Counted from the stretch's first letter, positions 44,247 to 59,166 are shown. The stretch is 64,000 bases of DNA from Methylorubrum rhodinum (GCF_014199935.1 NZ_JACHOP010000016.1:51366-115365); one strand, 5' to 3'. Notes: generated from the letters alone by a model not told the origin. Program-made: numbers and translations.

Positions 44247-44569
44247 GGCAGGCCTCGAATCGGGGCCCCGAGCGATGCGCGGGCGCCGCGAAGGGAAAGA
44301 CAACCGTAGAATGCCGTTTCCCGGCGCGGCGTCGAGTGCGTCCCGGCCACAGGTCGCCGTGGTTCAGCGCGGCCGGACCCGCTGCCGCGGTGCGGGAGCG
44401 GAATGTGGCGACGCCCGGTCGCCCGATCTCGCGGATCGCCGTGGCGTCATGCGCCATGGCGGCGGGGCCACCATCGTCGACATATGGGCCGCCGAGGCCG
44501 GCAGCACGAGCAGGGTCGGCATCAGGAGCGCGCGGGCGCCCCGGCAAACCTCCTCAAAACCGGAAAATA
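44247..44569. other. Intergenic region without a confident gene
   Basis: 323 bp between two minus-strand genes. A short minus-strand frame (MPTLLVLPASAAHMSTMVAP..., from about 44526) has AGGAGG about 30 bases upstream. It lacks a convincing protein composition after residue 20. I see no hairpin of note. Confidence 0.4.
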
Positions 44570-45763
44570 TCACCCCCGCCGCAGCGCCGCCAGCACCTTG
44601 CCCCCCGGCCGGCCGGTGGCCGGCATGCCGAGCTGGCGCTCGACGTCCTTGATCGCCTCGCGGGTCTTCGACCCGACCTTGCCGTCCGGCTCGCCGACGT
44701 CGTAGCCGCGGGCGATCAGGCGCGATTGCAGGTCGCGGCGCTCGGCGCGCGACAGCGGCGGGTCGTCGGTCGGCCAATCGGCCTGGACGCCGGGGCGGCC
44801 GCGCAGGCGGTCGGACAGGACCGCGATGGCGAGGCCGTAGGATTCGGCGGCGTTGTAGGAATAGATCGCGTCGAAGTTCTTGGTCACGAGGAAGGCCGGG
44901 CCGTCGATGCCGGCGGGCGCGATGATGCCGGCGGGCCCCTCCCCGCTCAGCGGGCGTCCGTCGATGCGGGTGACGCCGAGCGAGGCCCAGTGACCGACCG
45001 CGTGCTTGTTCTTGCGCCCGGCCGCGCCGACGTTGAAACCGCGCGGCAGCTTGACCTCGTAGCCCCAGGGCTGGTCGTTCGACCACTTGGCGACGCGCAG
45101 GAAGTTGGCCGTGGAGGCCACCGCATCCGCCACCGAATCGACCACGTCGCGCCGCCCGTCGCCGTCGCCGTCGACGGCGAGCCGCTGATAGGTGGTCGGC
45201 ATGAACTGGGTCTGGCCGAAGGCGCCGGCCCACGAGCCGGTCAGCCGCGAGGCCTCGATGTCGCCTCGCTCGATGATCTTGAGGGTAGCGATCAGCTCGC
45301 CGCGAAAGAAGTCGCGGCGGCGGTTGCCCGAGCAGGCGAGCGTGGCCAGCGACTGCACCAGCGGCATCTTGCCGAGATTCTTGCCGAAGTTCGATTCGAC
45401 GCCCCACACGGCGGCGATGGTGTGGCGATCGACGCCGTAGCGGGCCTCGGCGTTGGCGAGCGCTTGCGCGTGCTGGCGCATGGCCGCGCGCCCGTCCTCG
45501 ACCCGCTCCTCGTCGACCAGCGCCGACATGTAGTCCCAGATCGGCGTCTTGAACTCGGGCTGGGCCTGGGACAGCTCGATCACCTTGTCGTCGTGAGCGA
45601 TGCCGCTGGTCGCCGCCCGGAACGTCTGGGCCGAGACGCCCGCACCCGCCGCCTGCGCCTGGATGCCGGCGAGGCAGGACTGGAAGTCGGCCCGTGCCGG
45701 AACCGCCATGAGCGAGAGCGCGACCGCGGTGGACAGGATCGCGAGGGGAATCGGGCGTGGCAT
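44570..45763 (-). CDS. Lytic murein transglycosylase (MltB/SLT_2 family) with peptidoglycan-binding domain
   Basis: 397 residues. The signal peptide is MPRPIPLAILSTAVALSLMAVPARA. The SLT_2 domain carries AAVWGVESNFGKNLGK with the catalytic Glu in VESNFG, SWAGAFGQTQFMPTTYQ and DVVDSVADAVASTANFL. A C-terminal PG_binding_1 domain (LQSRLIARGYDVGEPDGKVGSKTREAIKDVERQLGMPATG) follows. It cleaves glycan strands of peptidoglycan to give 1,6-anhydroMurNAc ends, in the periplasm. The ATG at 45763 is chosen because it begins the signal peptide. Confidence 0.92.
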   Translation of the reverse strand: MPRPIPLAILSTAVALSLMAVPARADFQSCLAGIQAQAAGAGVSAQTFRAATSGIAHDDKVIELSQAQPEFKTPIWDYMSALVDEERVEDGRAAMRQHAQALANAEARYGVDRHTIAAVWGVESNFGKNLGKMPLVQSLATLACSGNRRRDFFRGELIATLKIIERGDIEASRLTGSWAGAFGQTQFMPTTYQRLAVDGDGDGRRDVVDSVADAVASTANFLRVAKWSNDQPWGYEVKLPRGFNVGAAGRKNKHAVGHWASLGVTRIDGRPLSGEGPAGIIAPAGIDGPAFLVTKNFDAIYSYNAAESYGLAIAVLSDRLRGRPGVQADWPTDDPPLSRAERRDLQSRLIARGYDVGEPDGKVGSKTREAIKDVERQLGMPATGRPGGKVLAALRRG

Positions 45764-45944
45764 GCTGGGCGCTCGTCCGAGAGAGGGGTCGTCCGTCAAT
45801 CGACCCGTAATGGTTAACGCGGGCATAATCGGGGCGCCTTGGCCGCCTCCCCCTGCACCACCTGGAGTTGGCGATTTCGCTTCCCGAGCGATCGAATCGC
45901 GCGCATAATCCCGGCGTGCGAAATCAATAATCCGGGAGGAATCT

Positions 45945-47147
45945 ATGTTCGGTTCCACGGTTCTGGAGGTCGGCATCGGGCTGACCTTCATGTTCCTTCT
46001 CGTCAGCCTTCTGTGCTCGGCCATGCGGGAACTGATCGAGGCCGCCTCGAAATCACGCGCGACGGATCTCGAGAAGGGCATCATCGAGATACTCGGGGCG
46101 AGAGGCGATCCGAGTGTGCTGGAAGATTTCTACAAGCATCCTCTGATCAGTTGCCTCTATAGAAACAGCTACACGCCCGATCCGGCCTTTTTCCAAGGGG
46201 CTGCAGTGGCGTCCGGCGCGCAGCCGAACGGTCGCGAGTTCGGCGTCGTCGGACTCTGGTCGGAGCTCAAGCGGCGCCAGAACCTGCCGACCTACATCCC
46301 GTCGGCGAATTTCGCCGTAGCCGTCCTGAGCGCGATGGTCCCGGCCGGCACGGCTTCAACCGACGCGAAGGGCGTCCTTTCGGTCGCCTCGCTTCGCGAG
46401 ACCGCCGCGAAGATCGAAGGCAACGACCAACTGCGCACCATGCTGCTCACGGCGCTCGACGGAGCGCAGGGCGACATCACCGGCGCCCGGAAGAACCTCG
46501 AAGCCTGGTACAACGCCTCGATGGACCGGGTCTCCGGGATCTACAAGCGACGGACGCAGTGGATCACGTTCGGCCTCGGGCTGTTCGCGGCGGTCGTCTT
46601 CAACATCGACGCGATCCGGGTGGCGAACCATCTCGCCACCGACAAGACCTACCGCGAGGCCATCGTCGAGGACGCCGCCACCTTCCTCAAGGCGCCCGGC
46701 GCCGACGGACAGGTCGCCAGCAGCGAGACGCTGAAGCAGCGGCTCGATACCGTGCGAGAGCAGCTGGAGCAGTCCGGCTTCGCGATCGGATGGACCTGCA
46801 CGCCCGTCGCCCTCTGCAAGACGGCGGACATGGTCGCCGCGGACCCGAAGGCGAACCTGGACGACCTCCGAAAGGCCTCCGTTGGGGTGAACCGACCCTT
46901 CAACGGGCCCAGCACGATCGGCGGCTGGCTCGTGACCGCCCTCGCCGTCAGCCTCGGCGCGCCGTTCTGGTTCGACGTGCTCAACAAGTTCATGGTCGTG
47001 CGCTCGACCGTGAAGCCGGCGGAGAAGAGCGGCCAGGAAGCCTCGAAGGACAGCACGAGCGAGCCGAATCTCACCGCCGGAAAGCCCGTTCCGGTCACCC
47101 TGGTCGTGCAGCAGGCGTCTCCGGGCGGAGCGGGTTCGGGAGGATGA
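45945..47147 (+). CDS. Uncharacterised inner-membrane protein
   Basis: 400 residues. A membrane segment starts the protein (LEVGIGLTFMFLLVSLLCSAMRELIE). A second lies at about 205-225 (WITFGLGLFAAVVFNIDAIRVA) and a third at about 325-345 (IGGWLVTALAVSLGAPFWFDVLNKF). Long helical stretches separate them (LRETAAKIEGNDQLRTMLLTALDG). The last 50 residues are polar and probably disordered. GGGAGGA lies seven bases before the ATG. Homologues exist as hypothetical proteins in many proteobacteria, as far as I recall; function unknown. Confidence 0.75.
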   Translation: MFGSTVLEVGIGLTFMFLLVSLLCSAMRELIEAASKSRATDLEKGIIEILGARGDPSVLEDFYKHPLISCLYRNSYTPDPAFFQGAAVASGAQPNGREFGVVGLWSELKRRQNLPTYIPSANFAVAVLSAMVPAGTASTDAKGVLSVASLRETAAKIEGNDQLRTMLLTALDGAQGDITGARKNLEAWYNASMDRVSGIYKRRTQWITFGLGLFAAVVFNIDAIRVANHLATDKTYREAIVEDAATFLKAPGADGQVASSETLKQRLDTVREQLEQSGFAIGWTCTPVALCKTADMVAADPKANLDDLRKASVGVNRPFNGPSTIGGWLVTALAVSLGAPFWFDVLNKFMVVRSTVKPAEKSGQEASKDSTSEPNLTAGKPVPVTLVVQQASPGGAGSGG

Positions 47148-47226
47148 CGAAACCGGAGAGGAGCGCGCTGCAAGGGCGGCGGACGATTGACGGGGCCGCC
47201 CTTCTCGGCTAGCAGGCCCGGACGAA

Positions 47227-47256
47227 CGGGGCTCCTTAGCGGGGCCCCGCGTCGTT
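47227..47256 (+). terminator. Intrinsic terminator of the membrane-protein gene
   Basis: CGGGGCTCC-TTAGC-GGGGCCCCG is a 9 bp stem with one G-U pair, followed by CGTCGTTTTC. It is 80 bases after the stop at 47147 and upstream of rpsD. Confidence 0.6.
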
Positions 47257-47366
47257 TTCATGCGCACCCGCGAGCGGCAACGTCCGCTCTGTCGCCCTCG
47301 CTACGGCTCCGGCCTGAGGGAAAGGAGGGCGCGTTCCTCGAAAGTCTTGTTCCAGAGGAACAGCGA

Positions 47367-47984
47367 ATGTCCAAACGCGTCCAGGCGAAGCACAAGCTCG
47401 ATCGCCGCATGGGCCAGAACATCTGGGGCCGCCCGAAGAGCCCCGTGAACCGCCGCGAGTACGGCCCCGGCCAGCACGGCCAGCGCCGCAAGGGCAAGAT
47501 GAGCGACTTCGGCACGCAGTTGCGCGCCAAGCAGAAGCTCAAGGGCTATTACGGCAACATCACCGAGAAGCAGTTCCGCCGCTACTACGCCGAGGCGATC
47601 CGCCTGCGCGGCGACTCGGGCGAGAACCTGATCGGCCTGCTGGAGCGCCGCCTCGACGCGGTGGTCTACCGCTCGAAGTTCGTCGCGACCCCGTTCGCCG
47701 CGCGCCAGTTCGTCAACCACGGCCACGTCAAGGTCAACGGCCGCCGGGTCAACATCCCGAGCTACCAGGTCAAGGTCGGCGACCTGATCGAGGTGAAGGA
47801 AGCCTCCCGCCAGCTCGAGATCGTCGTCGTGGCCTCGCAGCTCGCCGAGCGCGACGTGCCGGACTACATCGAGGTCGATCACCACAAGATGACCGCCCGC
47901 GTGACCCGCATCCCCGGCCTGTCCGAGGTGCCCTACCCGGTCCAGATGGAGCCGAACCTCGTCGTCGAGTTCTATTCGCGCTGA
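47367..47984 (+). CDS. rpsD: 30S ribosomal protein S4
   Basis: 205 residues, full length: [74 protein letters not shown], then the S4 RNA-binding domain [49 protein letters not shown]. It is a primary 16S rRNA binder in 30S assembly. It stands alone, not in the alpha operon, as is usual in alphaproteobacteria. AGAGGAACAGCGA precedes the ATG. Confidence 0.98.
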   Translation: MSKRVQAKHKLDRRMGQNIWGRPKSPVNRREYGPGQHGQRRKGKMSDFGTQLRAKQKLKGYYGNITEKQFRRYYAEAIRLRGDSGENLIGLLERRLDAVVYRSKFVATPFAARQFVNHGHVKVNGRRVNIPSYQVKVGDLIEVKEASRQLEIVVVASQLAERDVPDYIEVDHHKMTARVTRIPGLSEVPYPVQMEPNLVVEFYSR

Positions 47985-48012
47985 TTTCTTCCGGATCATT
48001 CCGGATACGGAC

Positions 48013-48045
48013 AGGGCCGCCCCTTCGGGCGGCCCTTTCTCGTTT
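48013..48045 (+). terminator. Intrinsic terminator of rpsD
   Basis: AGGGCCGCCC-CTTC-GGGCGGCCCT, a perfect 10 bp stem, followed by TTCTCGTTTC, 29 bases after the S4 stop. Confidence 0.85.
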
Positions 48046-48291
48046 CAGACCGGTGCTTCGAAATGTCCGGAACAGTCGCGCGGGGACCATTTCATCGGCG
48101 CGCTCTCGCCCTCCCCGAAGAGGTCGCCCCCTGGATCGCTTCGGCTCCGGCTCGCGATGACGGCGTGACTCCGCCAGGATCGGCACGACCTGCCACACGT
48201 CGCCGGTTCACCAGTCGGCGTAGCAGCTGCACGCGTGCTTAAGAGTCGAGGCCGCGGGTAAGCAGGTGCCGAACCAAGTCACTGAAATCTT

Positions 48292-48367
48292 TGGTGGGCG
48301 GTGAGGGACTCGAACCCCCGACCCTCTCCGTGTAAAGGAGACGCTCTACCAACTGAGCTAACCGCCC
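48292..48367 (-). tRNA. tRNA-Val(UAC)
   Basis: On the minus strand the gene runs from GGGCGGTTAGCTCAGTTGG to GGTTCGAGTCCC and CACCGCCCACCA. The acceptor arms GGGCGGT/ACCGCCC pair. The anticodon arm is TCTCC-TTTACAC-GGAGA, with anticodon TAC. The CCA end is encoded (48292-48294). Confidence 0.95.
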
Positions 48368-48445
48368 GGCCGTGACGCCCGCAGCGTTACGAAAGCGCGG
48401 GCGTGCGCGCAAGGCTCAGGTGGTTTTCCGAAGCATCCCGGCATG

Positions 48446-48481
48446 AAAAAGGCCCCCCGGAGCTGCGCTCCGGGAGGCCTT
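48446..48481 (-). terminator. Intrinsic terminator of lon
   Basis: On the minus strand, AGGCCtcCCGGAGC-GCA-GCTCCGGggGGCCT is followed by TTTTCATGC. It begins 24 bases after the lon stop codon. Confidence 0.8.
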
Positions 48482-48504
48482 CTGTCACGCGTGCCGCGCT
48501 CGCC

Positions 48505-50928
<2,424 letters not shown>

Positions 50929-51151
50929 GGGATTTCCCTTATCTGTTGACGCCGGGCATGCGCTCCTCGGATCGAGCAAGCATCCTGCCAGGTGCCGACC
51001 GGGCCGCGAAGGGTCGGAGGCGAATGATACGTCTGCGGCTGGTAGCGCAGCCCGCACCTTGGAAAGCGGGGAGACGGGAGAAGCGTGCCGGCTGCGATGG
51101 ACCTGAATTGGTCCTTCGCCGGCGCGCTTTCAAGCGCTCCGCCCTGGAACG

Positions 51152-51183
51152 AAAAAGGGCCGCCGGCATGGCCGGGCGGCCCT
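51152..51183 (-). terminator. Intrinsic terminator of clpX
   Basis: On the minus strand, AGGGCCGCC-CGGC-CATG-CCGG-CGGCCC is followed by TTTTTCG, 13 bases after the clpX stop. Confidence 0.85.
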
Positions 51184-51195
51184 TCTGGCTGCCGA

Positions 51196-52467
51196 TCAGG
51201 CGCTGACGCTGGCCGGTGCGTCCTTGTTGCGGTCGCCGTGGATGAAGAGGGGCCTCGACTTCCCGTCGACCACCTCCGGGCCGATGACCACCTGCTCGAC
51301 CGAGTCGAGGCCGGGCAGGTCGTACATCGTGTCGAGCAGGATGGTCTCCAGGATCGACCGGAGGCCGCGGGCGCCGGTCTTGCGCTCGATCGCCTTGCGG
51401 GCGACCATCGAGAGCGCCTCGTCCTGGAAGGTCAGCTCGACGTTCTCCATCTCGAACAGGCGCTGGTACTGCTTGACGAGCGCGTTCTTCGGCTCCTGCA
51501 GGATCTTCTTGAGGGCCTCCTCGTCGAGGTCTTCGAGCGTCGCCAGCACGGGGAGACGGCCGACGAACTCGGGGATGAGGCCGAACTTGAGAAGATCCTC
51601 GGGTTCGACGCTCCGAAAAACCTCACCGGTGCGGCGGTCGTCCGGGGCCTGGACGCTGGCGCCGAAGCCGATCGACGTGCCCTTGCCGCGCTGGGAAATG
51701 ATGCGCTCGAGGCCCGCGAAGGCGCCGCCGCAGATGAACAGGATGTTCGTCGTGTCGACCTGCAGGAACTCCTGCTGCGGATGCTTGCGCCCGCCCTGCG
51801 GCGGCACGGAGGCGACGGTGCCCTCCATGATCTTCAGCAGCGCCTGCTGCACGCCCTCGCCCGACACGTCGCGGGTGATCGAGGGGTTGTCGGACTTGCG
51901 GGAGATCTTGTCGATCTCGTCGATGTAGACGATGCCGCGCTGCGCCCGCTCGACGTTGTAGTCGGAGGCCTGGAGCAGCTTGAGGATGATGTTCTCGACG
52001 TCCTCGCCGACATAGCCGGCTTCCGTCAGCGTGGTGGCGTCCGCCATGGTGAAGGGCACGTCGAGGATGCGGGCCAGCGTCTGCGCCAGCAGCGTCTTGC
52101 CCGAGCCGGTCGGGCCGATCAGCATGATGTTGGACTTGGCCAGCTCGACGTCGTTGTGCTTCGTCGCGTGCGCGAGCCGCTTGTAGTGGTTGTGCACCGC
52201 CACCGAGAGGACCTTCTTGGCGAAGTCCTGGCCGATGACGTAGTCGTCGAGGACGCGCCGGATCTCCTTCGGGGTCGGCACGCCGTCGCGGCTCTTCACC
52301 AGCGAGGACTTCGATTCCTCGCGGATGATGTCCATGCACAGCTCGACGCACTCGTCGCAGATGAACACCGTCGGGCCCGCGATCAGCTTGCGGACCTCGT
52401 GCTGGCTCTTGCCGCAGAACGAGCAGTACAGCGTGCTCTTGGAGTCGTTGCCGCCGGTCTTGCTCAT
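51196..52467 (-). CDS. clpX: ClpXP protease ATPase subunit ClpX
   Basis: 423 residues. N-terminal zinc-binding domain ([12 protein letters not shown]...[10 protein letters not shown], four Cys), AAA+ module with Walker [16 protein letters not shown] and Walker [12 protein letters not shown], sensor 2 [16 protein letters not shown] block TGARGLRSI, and the IGF loop for ClpP docking (GFGASV follows RGKGTSI). It unfolds substrates into ClpP. In Caulobacter relatives ClpXP clears CtrA. The 252 bp leader contains no recognised element. Confidence 0.98.
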   Translation of the reverse strand: MSKTGGNDSKSTLYCSFCGKSQHEVRKLIAGPTVFICDECVELCMDIIREESKSSLVKSRDGVPTPKEIRRVLDDYVIGQDFAKKVLSVAVHNHYKRLAHATKHNDVELAKSNIMLIGPTGSGKTLLAQTLARILDVPFTMADATTLTEAGYVGEDVENIILKLLQASDYNVERAQRGIVYIDEIDKISRKSDNPSITRDVSGEGVQQALLKIMEGTVASVPPQGGRKHPQQEFLQVDTTNILFICGGAFAGLERIISQRGKGTSIGFGASVQAPDDRRTGEVFRSVEPEDLLKFGLIPEFVGRLPVLATLEDLDEEALKKILQEPKNALVKQYQRLFEMENVELTFQDEALSMVARKAIERKTGARGLRSILETILLDTMYDLPGLDSVEQVVIGPEVVDGKSRPLFIHGDRNKDAPASVSA

Positions 52468-52719
52468 GTCGGTCTCCGGTTCGCGGGCGCGACCCCAGCC
52501 AGGAGGGCGCGCGCTTCGGTCATAGGATGTAAGCGCATCCGCCTAAAGAAACAGTCACACCGCGCGGATGCGTCGGGATTGAGGCGCTCGAATCCCGATG
52601 CAACCACGCGACCGCCTCGGGATCAACCGGCCCGGGGGGCCGGGCAAGCGCCGAATGGCCGCATGGTTTGCCGGCGTGCCCCGGACGCCTCACTCGAGAA
52701 ACATCCGGGGTCGCCCGCC

Positions 52720-53346
52720 TCAGGCCGCGGCGGGTTCCGGGCGCTTGTGGAGGATGTCGTCGATCAGGCCGAACTCCTTGGCCGCCTCGGCGGTCATGAA
52801 GTTGTCGCGCTCGAGCGCCTGATGGATCGTCTCGTACTCGCGGCCGGTATGCTTCACGTAGATCTCGTTGAGGCGCTTCTTCAGCGCCTCGATCTCGCGG
52901 GCATGGATCAGGATGTCGGTCGCCTGGCCCTGGAAGCCGCCGGAGGGCTGGTGGACCATGATCCGGGCGTTCGGCAGGGCGAAGCGGTGCCCGGCCTCGC
53001 CGGCGGCCAACAGCAGCGAGCCCATCGAGGCGGCTTGTCCCACGCAGAGCGTGGTGACGGGGCAGCGGATGAACTGCATCGTGTCGTAGATCGACAGACC
53101 CGAGGTCACCACGCCGCCGGGCGAGTTGATGTAGAAGGAGATTTCCTTCTTCGGGTTCTCGGCCTCGAGGAACAGCAACTGGGCGACGATGAGCGAGGCG
53201 CCCTGGTCCTCGACCGGACCGGTGAGGAAGATGATCCGCTCGCGCAGCAGCCGGGAATAGATGTCGAACGCGCGCTCGCCGCGGCTCGACTGCTCGACCA
53301 CCATGGGCACGAGCGAGTTGTGGAAGTAGTCGACCGGATCTCTCAT
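52720..53346 (-). CDS. clpP: ATP-dependent Clp protease proteolytic subunit
   Basis: 208 residues. Catalytic Ser in [11 protein letters not shown], His in [12 protein letters not shown] and Asp in GLIDDIL. The N-terminal [31 protein letters not shown] is typical. It forms the tetradecameric chamber used with ClpX, encoded next. ATG at 53346 with GAGGG eight bases upstream; the in-frame start at 53412 lies outside family homology. Confidence 0.97.
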   Translation of the reverse strand: MRDPVDYFHNSLVPMVVEQSSRGERAFDIYSRLLRERIIFLTGPVEDQGASLIVAQLLFLEAENPKKEISFYINSPGGVVTSGLSIYDTMQFIRCPVTTLCVGQAASMGSLLLAAGEAGHRFALPNARIMVHQPSGGFQGQATDILIHAREIEALKKRLNEIYVKHTGREYETIHQALERDNFMTAEAAKEFGLIDDILHKRPEPAAA

Positions 53347-53522
53347 GTCAGCCCTCGGCTCCGGGTCCGGCCCGGAGCGAATCGCTCCATGGCCGGAGGT
53401 TACAGCGAACACGGCGCGCGTTAACGCCGTCTGATCTTCACGGGCCCGCGCGGCACCCGTGACGGGCGCCGCTCAAGGATCGCGTTCCGATCGCCGCCCG
53501 CCGCGGAGCCGCTGGGCGTCGA

Positions 53523-54956
53523 TCAGCCGGCGGCCTGCTCGGCCGCCGCCTCGTCCTTCTTCGCATCCTTGGGCTCGTCGGCCTTCGACGCACCCTCGGC
53601 GTCGGCCTCGTCGTCCTCGGCGAAGAGCGTCTCCTTGGAGACCGGCTCCTCGACCACTTGGACCTGACCGAGGACGTGGTCGACGACCTTCTCCTCGAAC
53701 AGCGGCGCGCGAAGCTCGGCGAGCGCCTGGGGGTTGTTGCGATAGAAGTCGTAGACCTGCTTCTCCTGGCCCGGGAACTGCCGGATCCGGGCGAAGAGGG
53801 CCTGGTTGACCTCGTCATCCGAGATCCTGATATCGGCGGTCTCGCCGACTTGCGCAAGCACCAGCCCGAGGCGCACGCGGCGCTCGGCGATCTTGCGGTA
53901 CTCTCCTTGCGCCTTCTCCTCGGAGGTGCCCTCCTCCTCGAAGGTCTTGCCGCGGTTCTTCAGGTCCTGCTCGACCTGCGCCCACACGGCGGCGAACTCC
54001 TGGTGGACGAGGCTCGGCGGCAGCTCGAAAGCGTACTTGCCGTCGAGCGCGTCGAGCAGCTCCTTCTTGAGCTTGCGGCGCGATTGGGCCTCGTAGTCCG
54101 AGCCGATCGCCTTGGAGACGGCTTCCTTCAGCTTCTCTAGGTCGTCCATGCCGAAGCGCTTGGCGAGCTCGTCGTCGATCTTGCTCTCGCCCGGCGCCTT
54201 GACGGCCTTCACGGTCACGTCGAACTCGGCGTCCTTGCCGGCGAGTTGCTCGGCCTGATAGCCCTCGGGGAAGGCGGTCTTGACGAGGCGGCTGTCGCCG
54301 ACCTTGGCGCCGACGAGCTGGTCCTCGAAGCCGGGGATGAAGGTGTTGGAGCCGAGCTCCAGCGGCACGTCCTCGCCCTTGCCGCCCTCGAACTCCACGC
54401 CGTCGATCCGGCCGACGAAGTCGATCACGACCTGATCGCCGGTTTGCGCCTCGGCACCCTCCTCGCGGTCCTCGAACGCGCGGCCGTCCTTGGCCATGCG
54501 CTCCAGCGCTTCCGCGATCTCCTCGTCGGAGGGGGTCACCACGAGCTTCTTGATCGACACGTCGGAGAGGTCGGCCAGCTCGAAGCTCGGCAGCACCTCG
54601 AGCTTCACCTTGAAGGCGAGGTCGCCCTTGGCGTCGAGCGCGCGCTCGATGATGTTCTGCTCCTCGTCCTTCGGAAACTCGATCTGCGGCTCCAGCGCCA
54701 GCTTGAGGCCCTTGTCGGCCACGATCTGCTGGTTGGCCTCGTTGACGGCGTTCTGCAGCACGTCGGCCATCACCGACTTGCCGTAGACCTTGCGCAGATG
54801 CGCCACCGGCACCTTGCCGGGGCGGAAGCCCTTGATCTGGACCTTACCCTTGATGTTCGAGAGCTCGGTGTTGAGGCGATCCTCAAGCTCGGTCGCGGGG
54901 AGGAGCACCTGAAACTCGCGCTTCAGCCCCTCGGAGGTCGTCTCGGTCACCTGCAT
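53523..54956 (-). CDS. tig: Trigger factor, ribosome-associated chaperone
   Basis: 477 residues. The ribosome-docking loop is [17 protein letters not shown]. The FKBP-type PPIase domain is [44 protein letters not shown]. The C-terminal helical arms follow. The last 50 residues are an acidic Lys/Asp/Glu/Ala-rich tail ([21 protein letters not shown]), longer than in E. coli and probably disordered. It binds nascent chains at the exit tunnel. ATG at 54956 rather than 55028 because [15 protein letters not shown] is the family start. Confidence 0.96.
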   Translation of the reverse strand: MQVTETTSEGLKREFQVLLPATELEDRLNTELSNIKGKVQIKGFRPGKVPVAHLRKVYGKSVMADVLQNAVNEANQQIVADKGLKLALEPQIEFPKDEEQNIIERALDAKGDLAFKVKLEVLPSFELADLSDVSIKKLVVTPSDEEIAEALERMAKDGRAFEDREEGAEAQTGDQVVIDFVGRIDGVEFEGGKGEDVPLELGSNTFIPGFEDQLVGAKVGDSRLVKTAFPEGYQAEQLAGKDAEFDVTVKAVKAPGESKIDDELAKRFGMDDLEKLKEAVSKAIGSDYEAQSRRKLKKELLDALDGKYAFELPPSLVHQEFAAVWAQVEQDLKNRGKTFEEEGTSEEKAQGEYRKIAERRVRLGLVLAQVGETADIRISDDEVNQALFARIRQFPGQEKQVYDFYRNNPQALAELRAPLFEEKVVDHVLGQVQVVEEPVSKETLFAEDDEADAEGASKADEPKDAKKDEAAAEQAAG

Positions 54957-55107
54957 CGTCGTTCGTCCGCTTTTTTCCAAAACCGCAATCTCGTCCTCGA
55001 TGCCGCGGCGCTGCGGGAGACCCATCAAGGAGATCCTTGGGGGACTCCGACGGCGCGAACGCCCGGCGGGGACCGGCCCCGGTCCCGAGGCCGGGCCGAT
55101 GCGGACT

Positions 55108-55192
55108 TGGTGCGGGCGGAGGGGCTCGAACCCCCACGTCTTGCGACACTGGAACCTAAATCCAGCGCGTCTACCAGTTCCGCCACGCCCGC
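55108..55192 (-). tRNA. tRNA-Leu(UAG)
   Basis: Minus strand from GCGGGCGTGGCGGAACTGG to CTCCGCCCGCACCA. The long variable arm (TGTCGCAAGACGT) is typical of class II tRNA. The anticodon arm is CTGGA-TTTAGGT-TCCAG, anticodon TAG. CCA is encoded. Confidence 0.94.
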
Positions 55193-55285
55193 GAGCGCTT
55201 GAGCGACATGGCCCTGTCCGGGCCTTCGAAGCGCGCGTCTATAGCACGCGCGCCGGAGGCCGCAGCAAAAATTTGTTCTTGCTGG

Positions 55286-55416
55286 GCCTCAAGCGCCGGC
55301 GGCCGCGCCTTTCTTCTTAGCCTCAAGCGCCGGCGGCCGCATCCGCGGCCTTGGCTTTCGCTCCGTTCGACGCCTCGGCCTTTCCGAGGCCCACTGCGCG
55401 GGGCGCTCTTCGCGCC
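55286..55416 (+). repeat. Dispersed palindromic element, copy C
   Basis: CCTCAAGCGCCGGCGGCCGC occurs twice in tandem (from about 55287 and 55321). It is followed by GGCTTTCGCTCCGTTCGACG, then a CCTCGGCCTTTCCGAGG hairpin, then GGGCGCTCTTCGCGCC. It is in the same order as copies at 26646 and 32886. It occupies the leader of the multicopper-oxidase-like gene; nothing else is evident in 55193-55550. Confidence 0.7.
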
Positions 55417-55550
55417 CGGGGATACGGCCGTACCTCCTGCGAGCGATGCAAGCGAATGCGTTGGGGGCCAGCCAGCCAGTGCGTGGTTGGCGCATTCCGA
55501 ACGGCCCGGCTACAACGCGGGCCCCTGCCGTGCCAGCCGAACGAGCCCCC

Positions 55551-57047
55551 ATGCGAATGCCCGCCCCCGAGGCCCCGACCGTGGCGACCGGGGAGGCGGA
55601 CGGCCTGTCCCGGCGCGCGCTGATCGCGGGGAGCGCGGCGCTGACGCTCTCACCCTTCGCCGCCGCGGCGCAGACGCCTGCCCGCAAGACGGCCCCGGCG
55701 GCCAAGCCCGCGGACACGCCCGCGCCCGAGGCCAAGCCGGCGGAGGCGAAGACGCTGAAGGCCGCCCCCGCGCAGGCAAGGCTCAAACCCGAACCCGCGC
55801 CCGAGACCGCCGTGTGGCGCCTCGGCACGGAGACCGCGCCGCCGGTCCTGCGGATCAAGCTCGGCGAGGCCGTGCGGCTGCGCGTCGAGAACGCCACCGA
55901 CAAGCCGCTCGCTCTGCACTGGCACGGCGTGCGCAACCGCAACGCCATGGACGGGGTCGGCGGCGTCACGCAGGAGCCGATCGCGCCGGGCCAAGATTTC
56001 ACTTACGAGTTCACCCCGCCCGATGCCGGCACCTTCCTGATCCGCCCGCTCGTCGTCGGCGGCGCGAGCGAGCCCGCGGGCCGCGGTCTCGGTGGCCTGC
56101 TCGTGGTCGAGGAAACCACTCCGCCGCCGGTCGATCAGGACGTGAGCCTGCTGCTGCAGGATTGGCGCCTGGACGAGACCGGCGCGCTGCTCCCGTTCGG
56201 ACAGGTCGCGTTCGCGGCGGCCGCGGGCAGGCTCGGCAATGCCGTGACGCTGAACGGCACGGTGATCCCGCTGGCGCTCGCAGGCCGCCCCGGCAGCCGC
56301 GTCCGGCTTCGGCTCGCCAATGCCTGCAATGCGCGGGCGATCCGCATCCGCTTCGACGGATTGAAGGTCTACGTCGCGGCGGTCGACGGGCAGCCCGCCG
56401 ACACGTTCGAGCCCCTGAAGGCCACCCTCCCCTTCGCGCCGGGCACCCGCTACGACCTTCTCCTCGACCTGCCGAAGGAGGCCGGCCCCGCCGGCACGAT
56501 CACGGCGCTCGTCGGCCAGGGCCTGCCGCTGGCGACGCTGAATGTCGCAGGCGAGGCGGTGGGGCCGGCAGCGCGCGGGCCGATCGCCTCGATCCCCGAG
56601 AACAAGCGTCTGCCGAGCGAGATCCGGCTCCAGAGCGCGTTCCGGCGCGACCTCCTCGTCACCGGCGGGGTGAAGCCCGACCGCACCAAGCCCGGCGCCG
56701 AGACGCCCTATGCCGGCGACCCGCAAAAGATCTGGCAGATCAACGGCGCGAGCGGCGCGGCGGGCGTCGGCCCGCTGTTCACGGTCAAGCGCGGGCAGGT
56801 GGTGGTGCTGACGATCCGCAACGACACCGGCTTCCCGCAGATTCTCCATCTGCACGGCCACGTCTTCCGCCTGCTGCACCTCCTCGACGACGGCTGGGAG
56901 CCCTACTGGCTCGACACCGTCCAGATCCCGGAAGGCCGCCACGCCCAGATCGCCTTCCTCGCCGACAATCCCGGCCGCTGGCTCCTGTCCTCGACGGTGC
57001 TGGAGCGGTTCGACACGGGGCTGTGGACGAGTTTCGAGGTGAGCTGA
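55551..57047 (+). CDS. Multicopper oxidase-fold protein lacking most copper ligands (FtsP/SufI-like?)
   Basis: 498 residues. The N-terminus has a Tat-like signal (LSRRALIAGSAALTLSPFAAAAQ), then a Pro/Ala/Lys-rich linker. Three cupredoxin-like domains follow. Ligand motif 1 is kept (ALHWHGVRN), and motif 3 (ILHLHGHVFRLLH) is kept. Motif 2, normally WYHSH, is TFLIRPL. Motif 4, normally HCHxxxH, reads LLSSTVLERFDTG, so the type 1 Cys is gone. It cannot be a normal oxidase. Copper-free relatives such as FtsP/SufI stabilise the divisome in the periplasm; that role here is only a suggestion. Start at 55551 favoured; 55446 is inside or next to the repeat. Confidence 0.82.
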   Translation: MRMPAPEAPTVATGEADGLSRRALIAGSAALTLSPFAAAAQTPARKTAPAAKPADTPAPEAKPAEAKTLKAAPAQARLKPEPAPETAVWRLGTETAPPVLRIKLGEAVRLRVENATDKPLALHWHGVRNRNAMDGVGGVTQEPIAPGQDFTYEFTPPDAGTFLIRPLVVGGASEPAGRGLGGLLVVEETTPPPVDQDVSLLLQDWRLDETGALLPFGQVAFAAAAGRLGNAVTLNGTVIPLALAGRPGSRVRLRLANACNARAIRIRFDGLKVYVAAVDGQPADTFEPLKATLPFAPGTRYDLLLDLPKEAGPAGTITALVGQGLPLATLNVAGEAVGPAARGPIASIPENKRLPSEIRLQSAFRRDLLVTGGVKPDRTKPGAETPYAGDPQKIWQINGASGAAGVGPLFTVKRGQVVVLTIRNDTGFPQILHLHGHVFRLLHLLDDGWEPYWLDTVQIPEGRHAQIAFLADNPGRWLLSSTVLERFDTGLWTSFEVS

Positions 57048-57050
57048 GGC

Positions 57051-59080
<2,030 letters not shown>

Positions 59081-59166
59081 GCCGCCGGCTCCTCCCACTT
59101 CCGACGACTTGGCGCGCTTCGTGAACGGGCGTTCGCGCGCCCCCTGAGGCGCGTGCCTCAGCGAGC

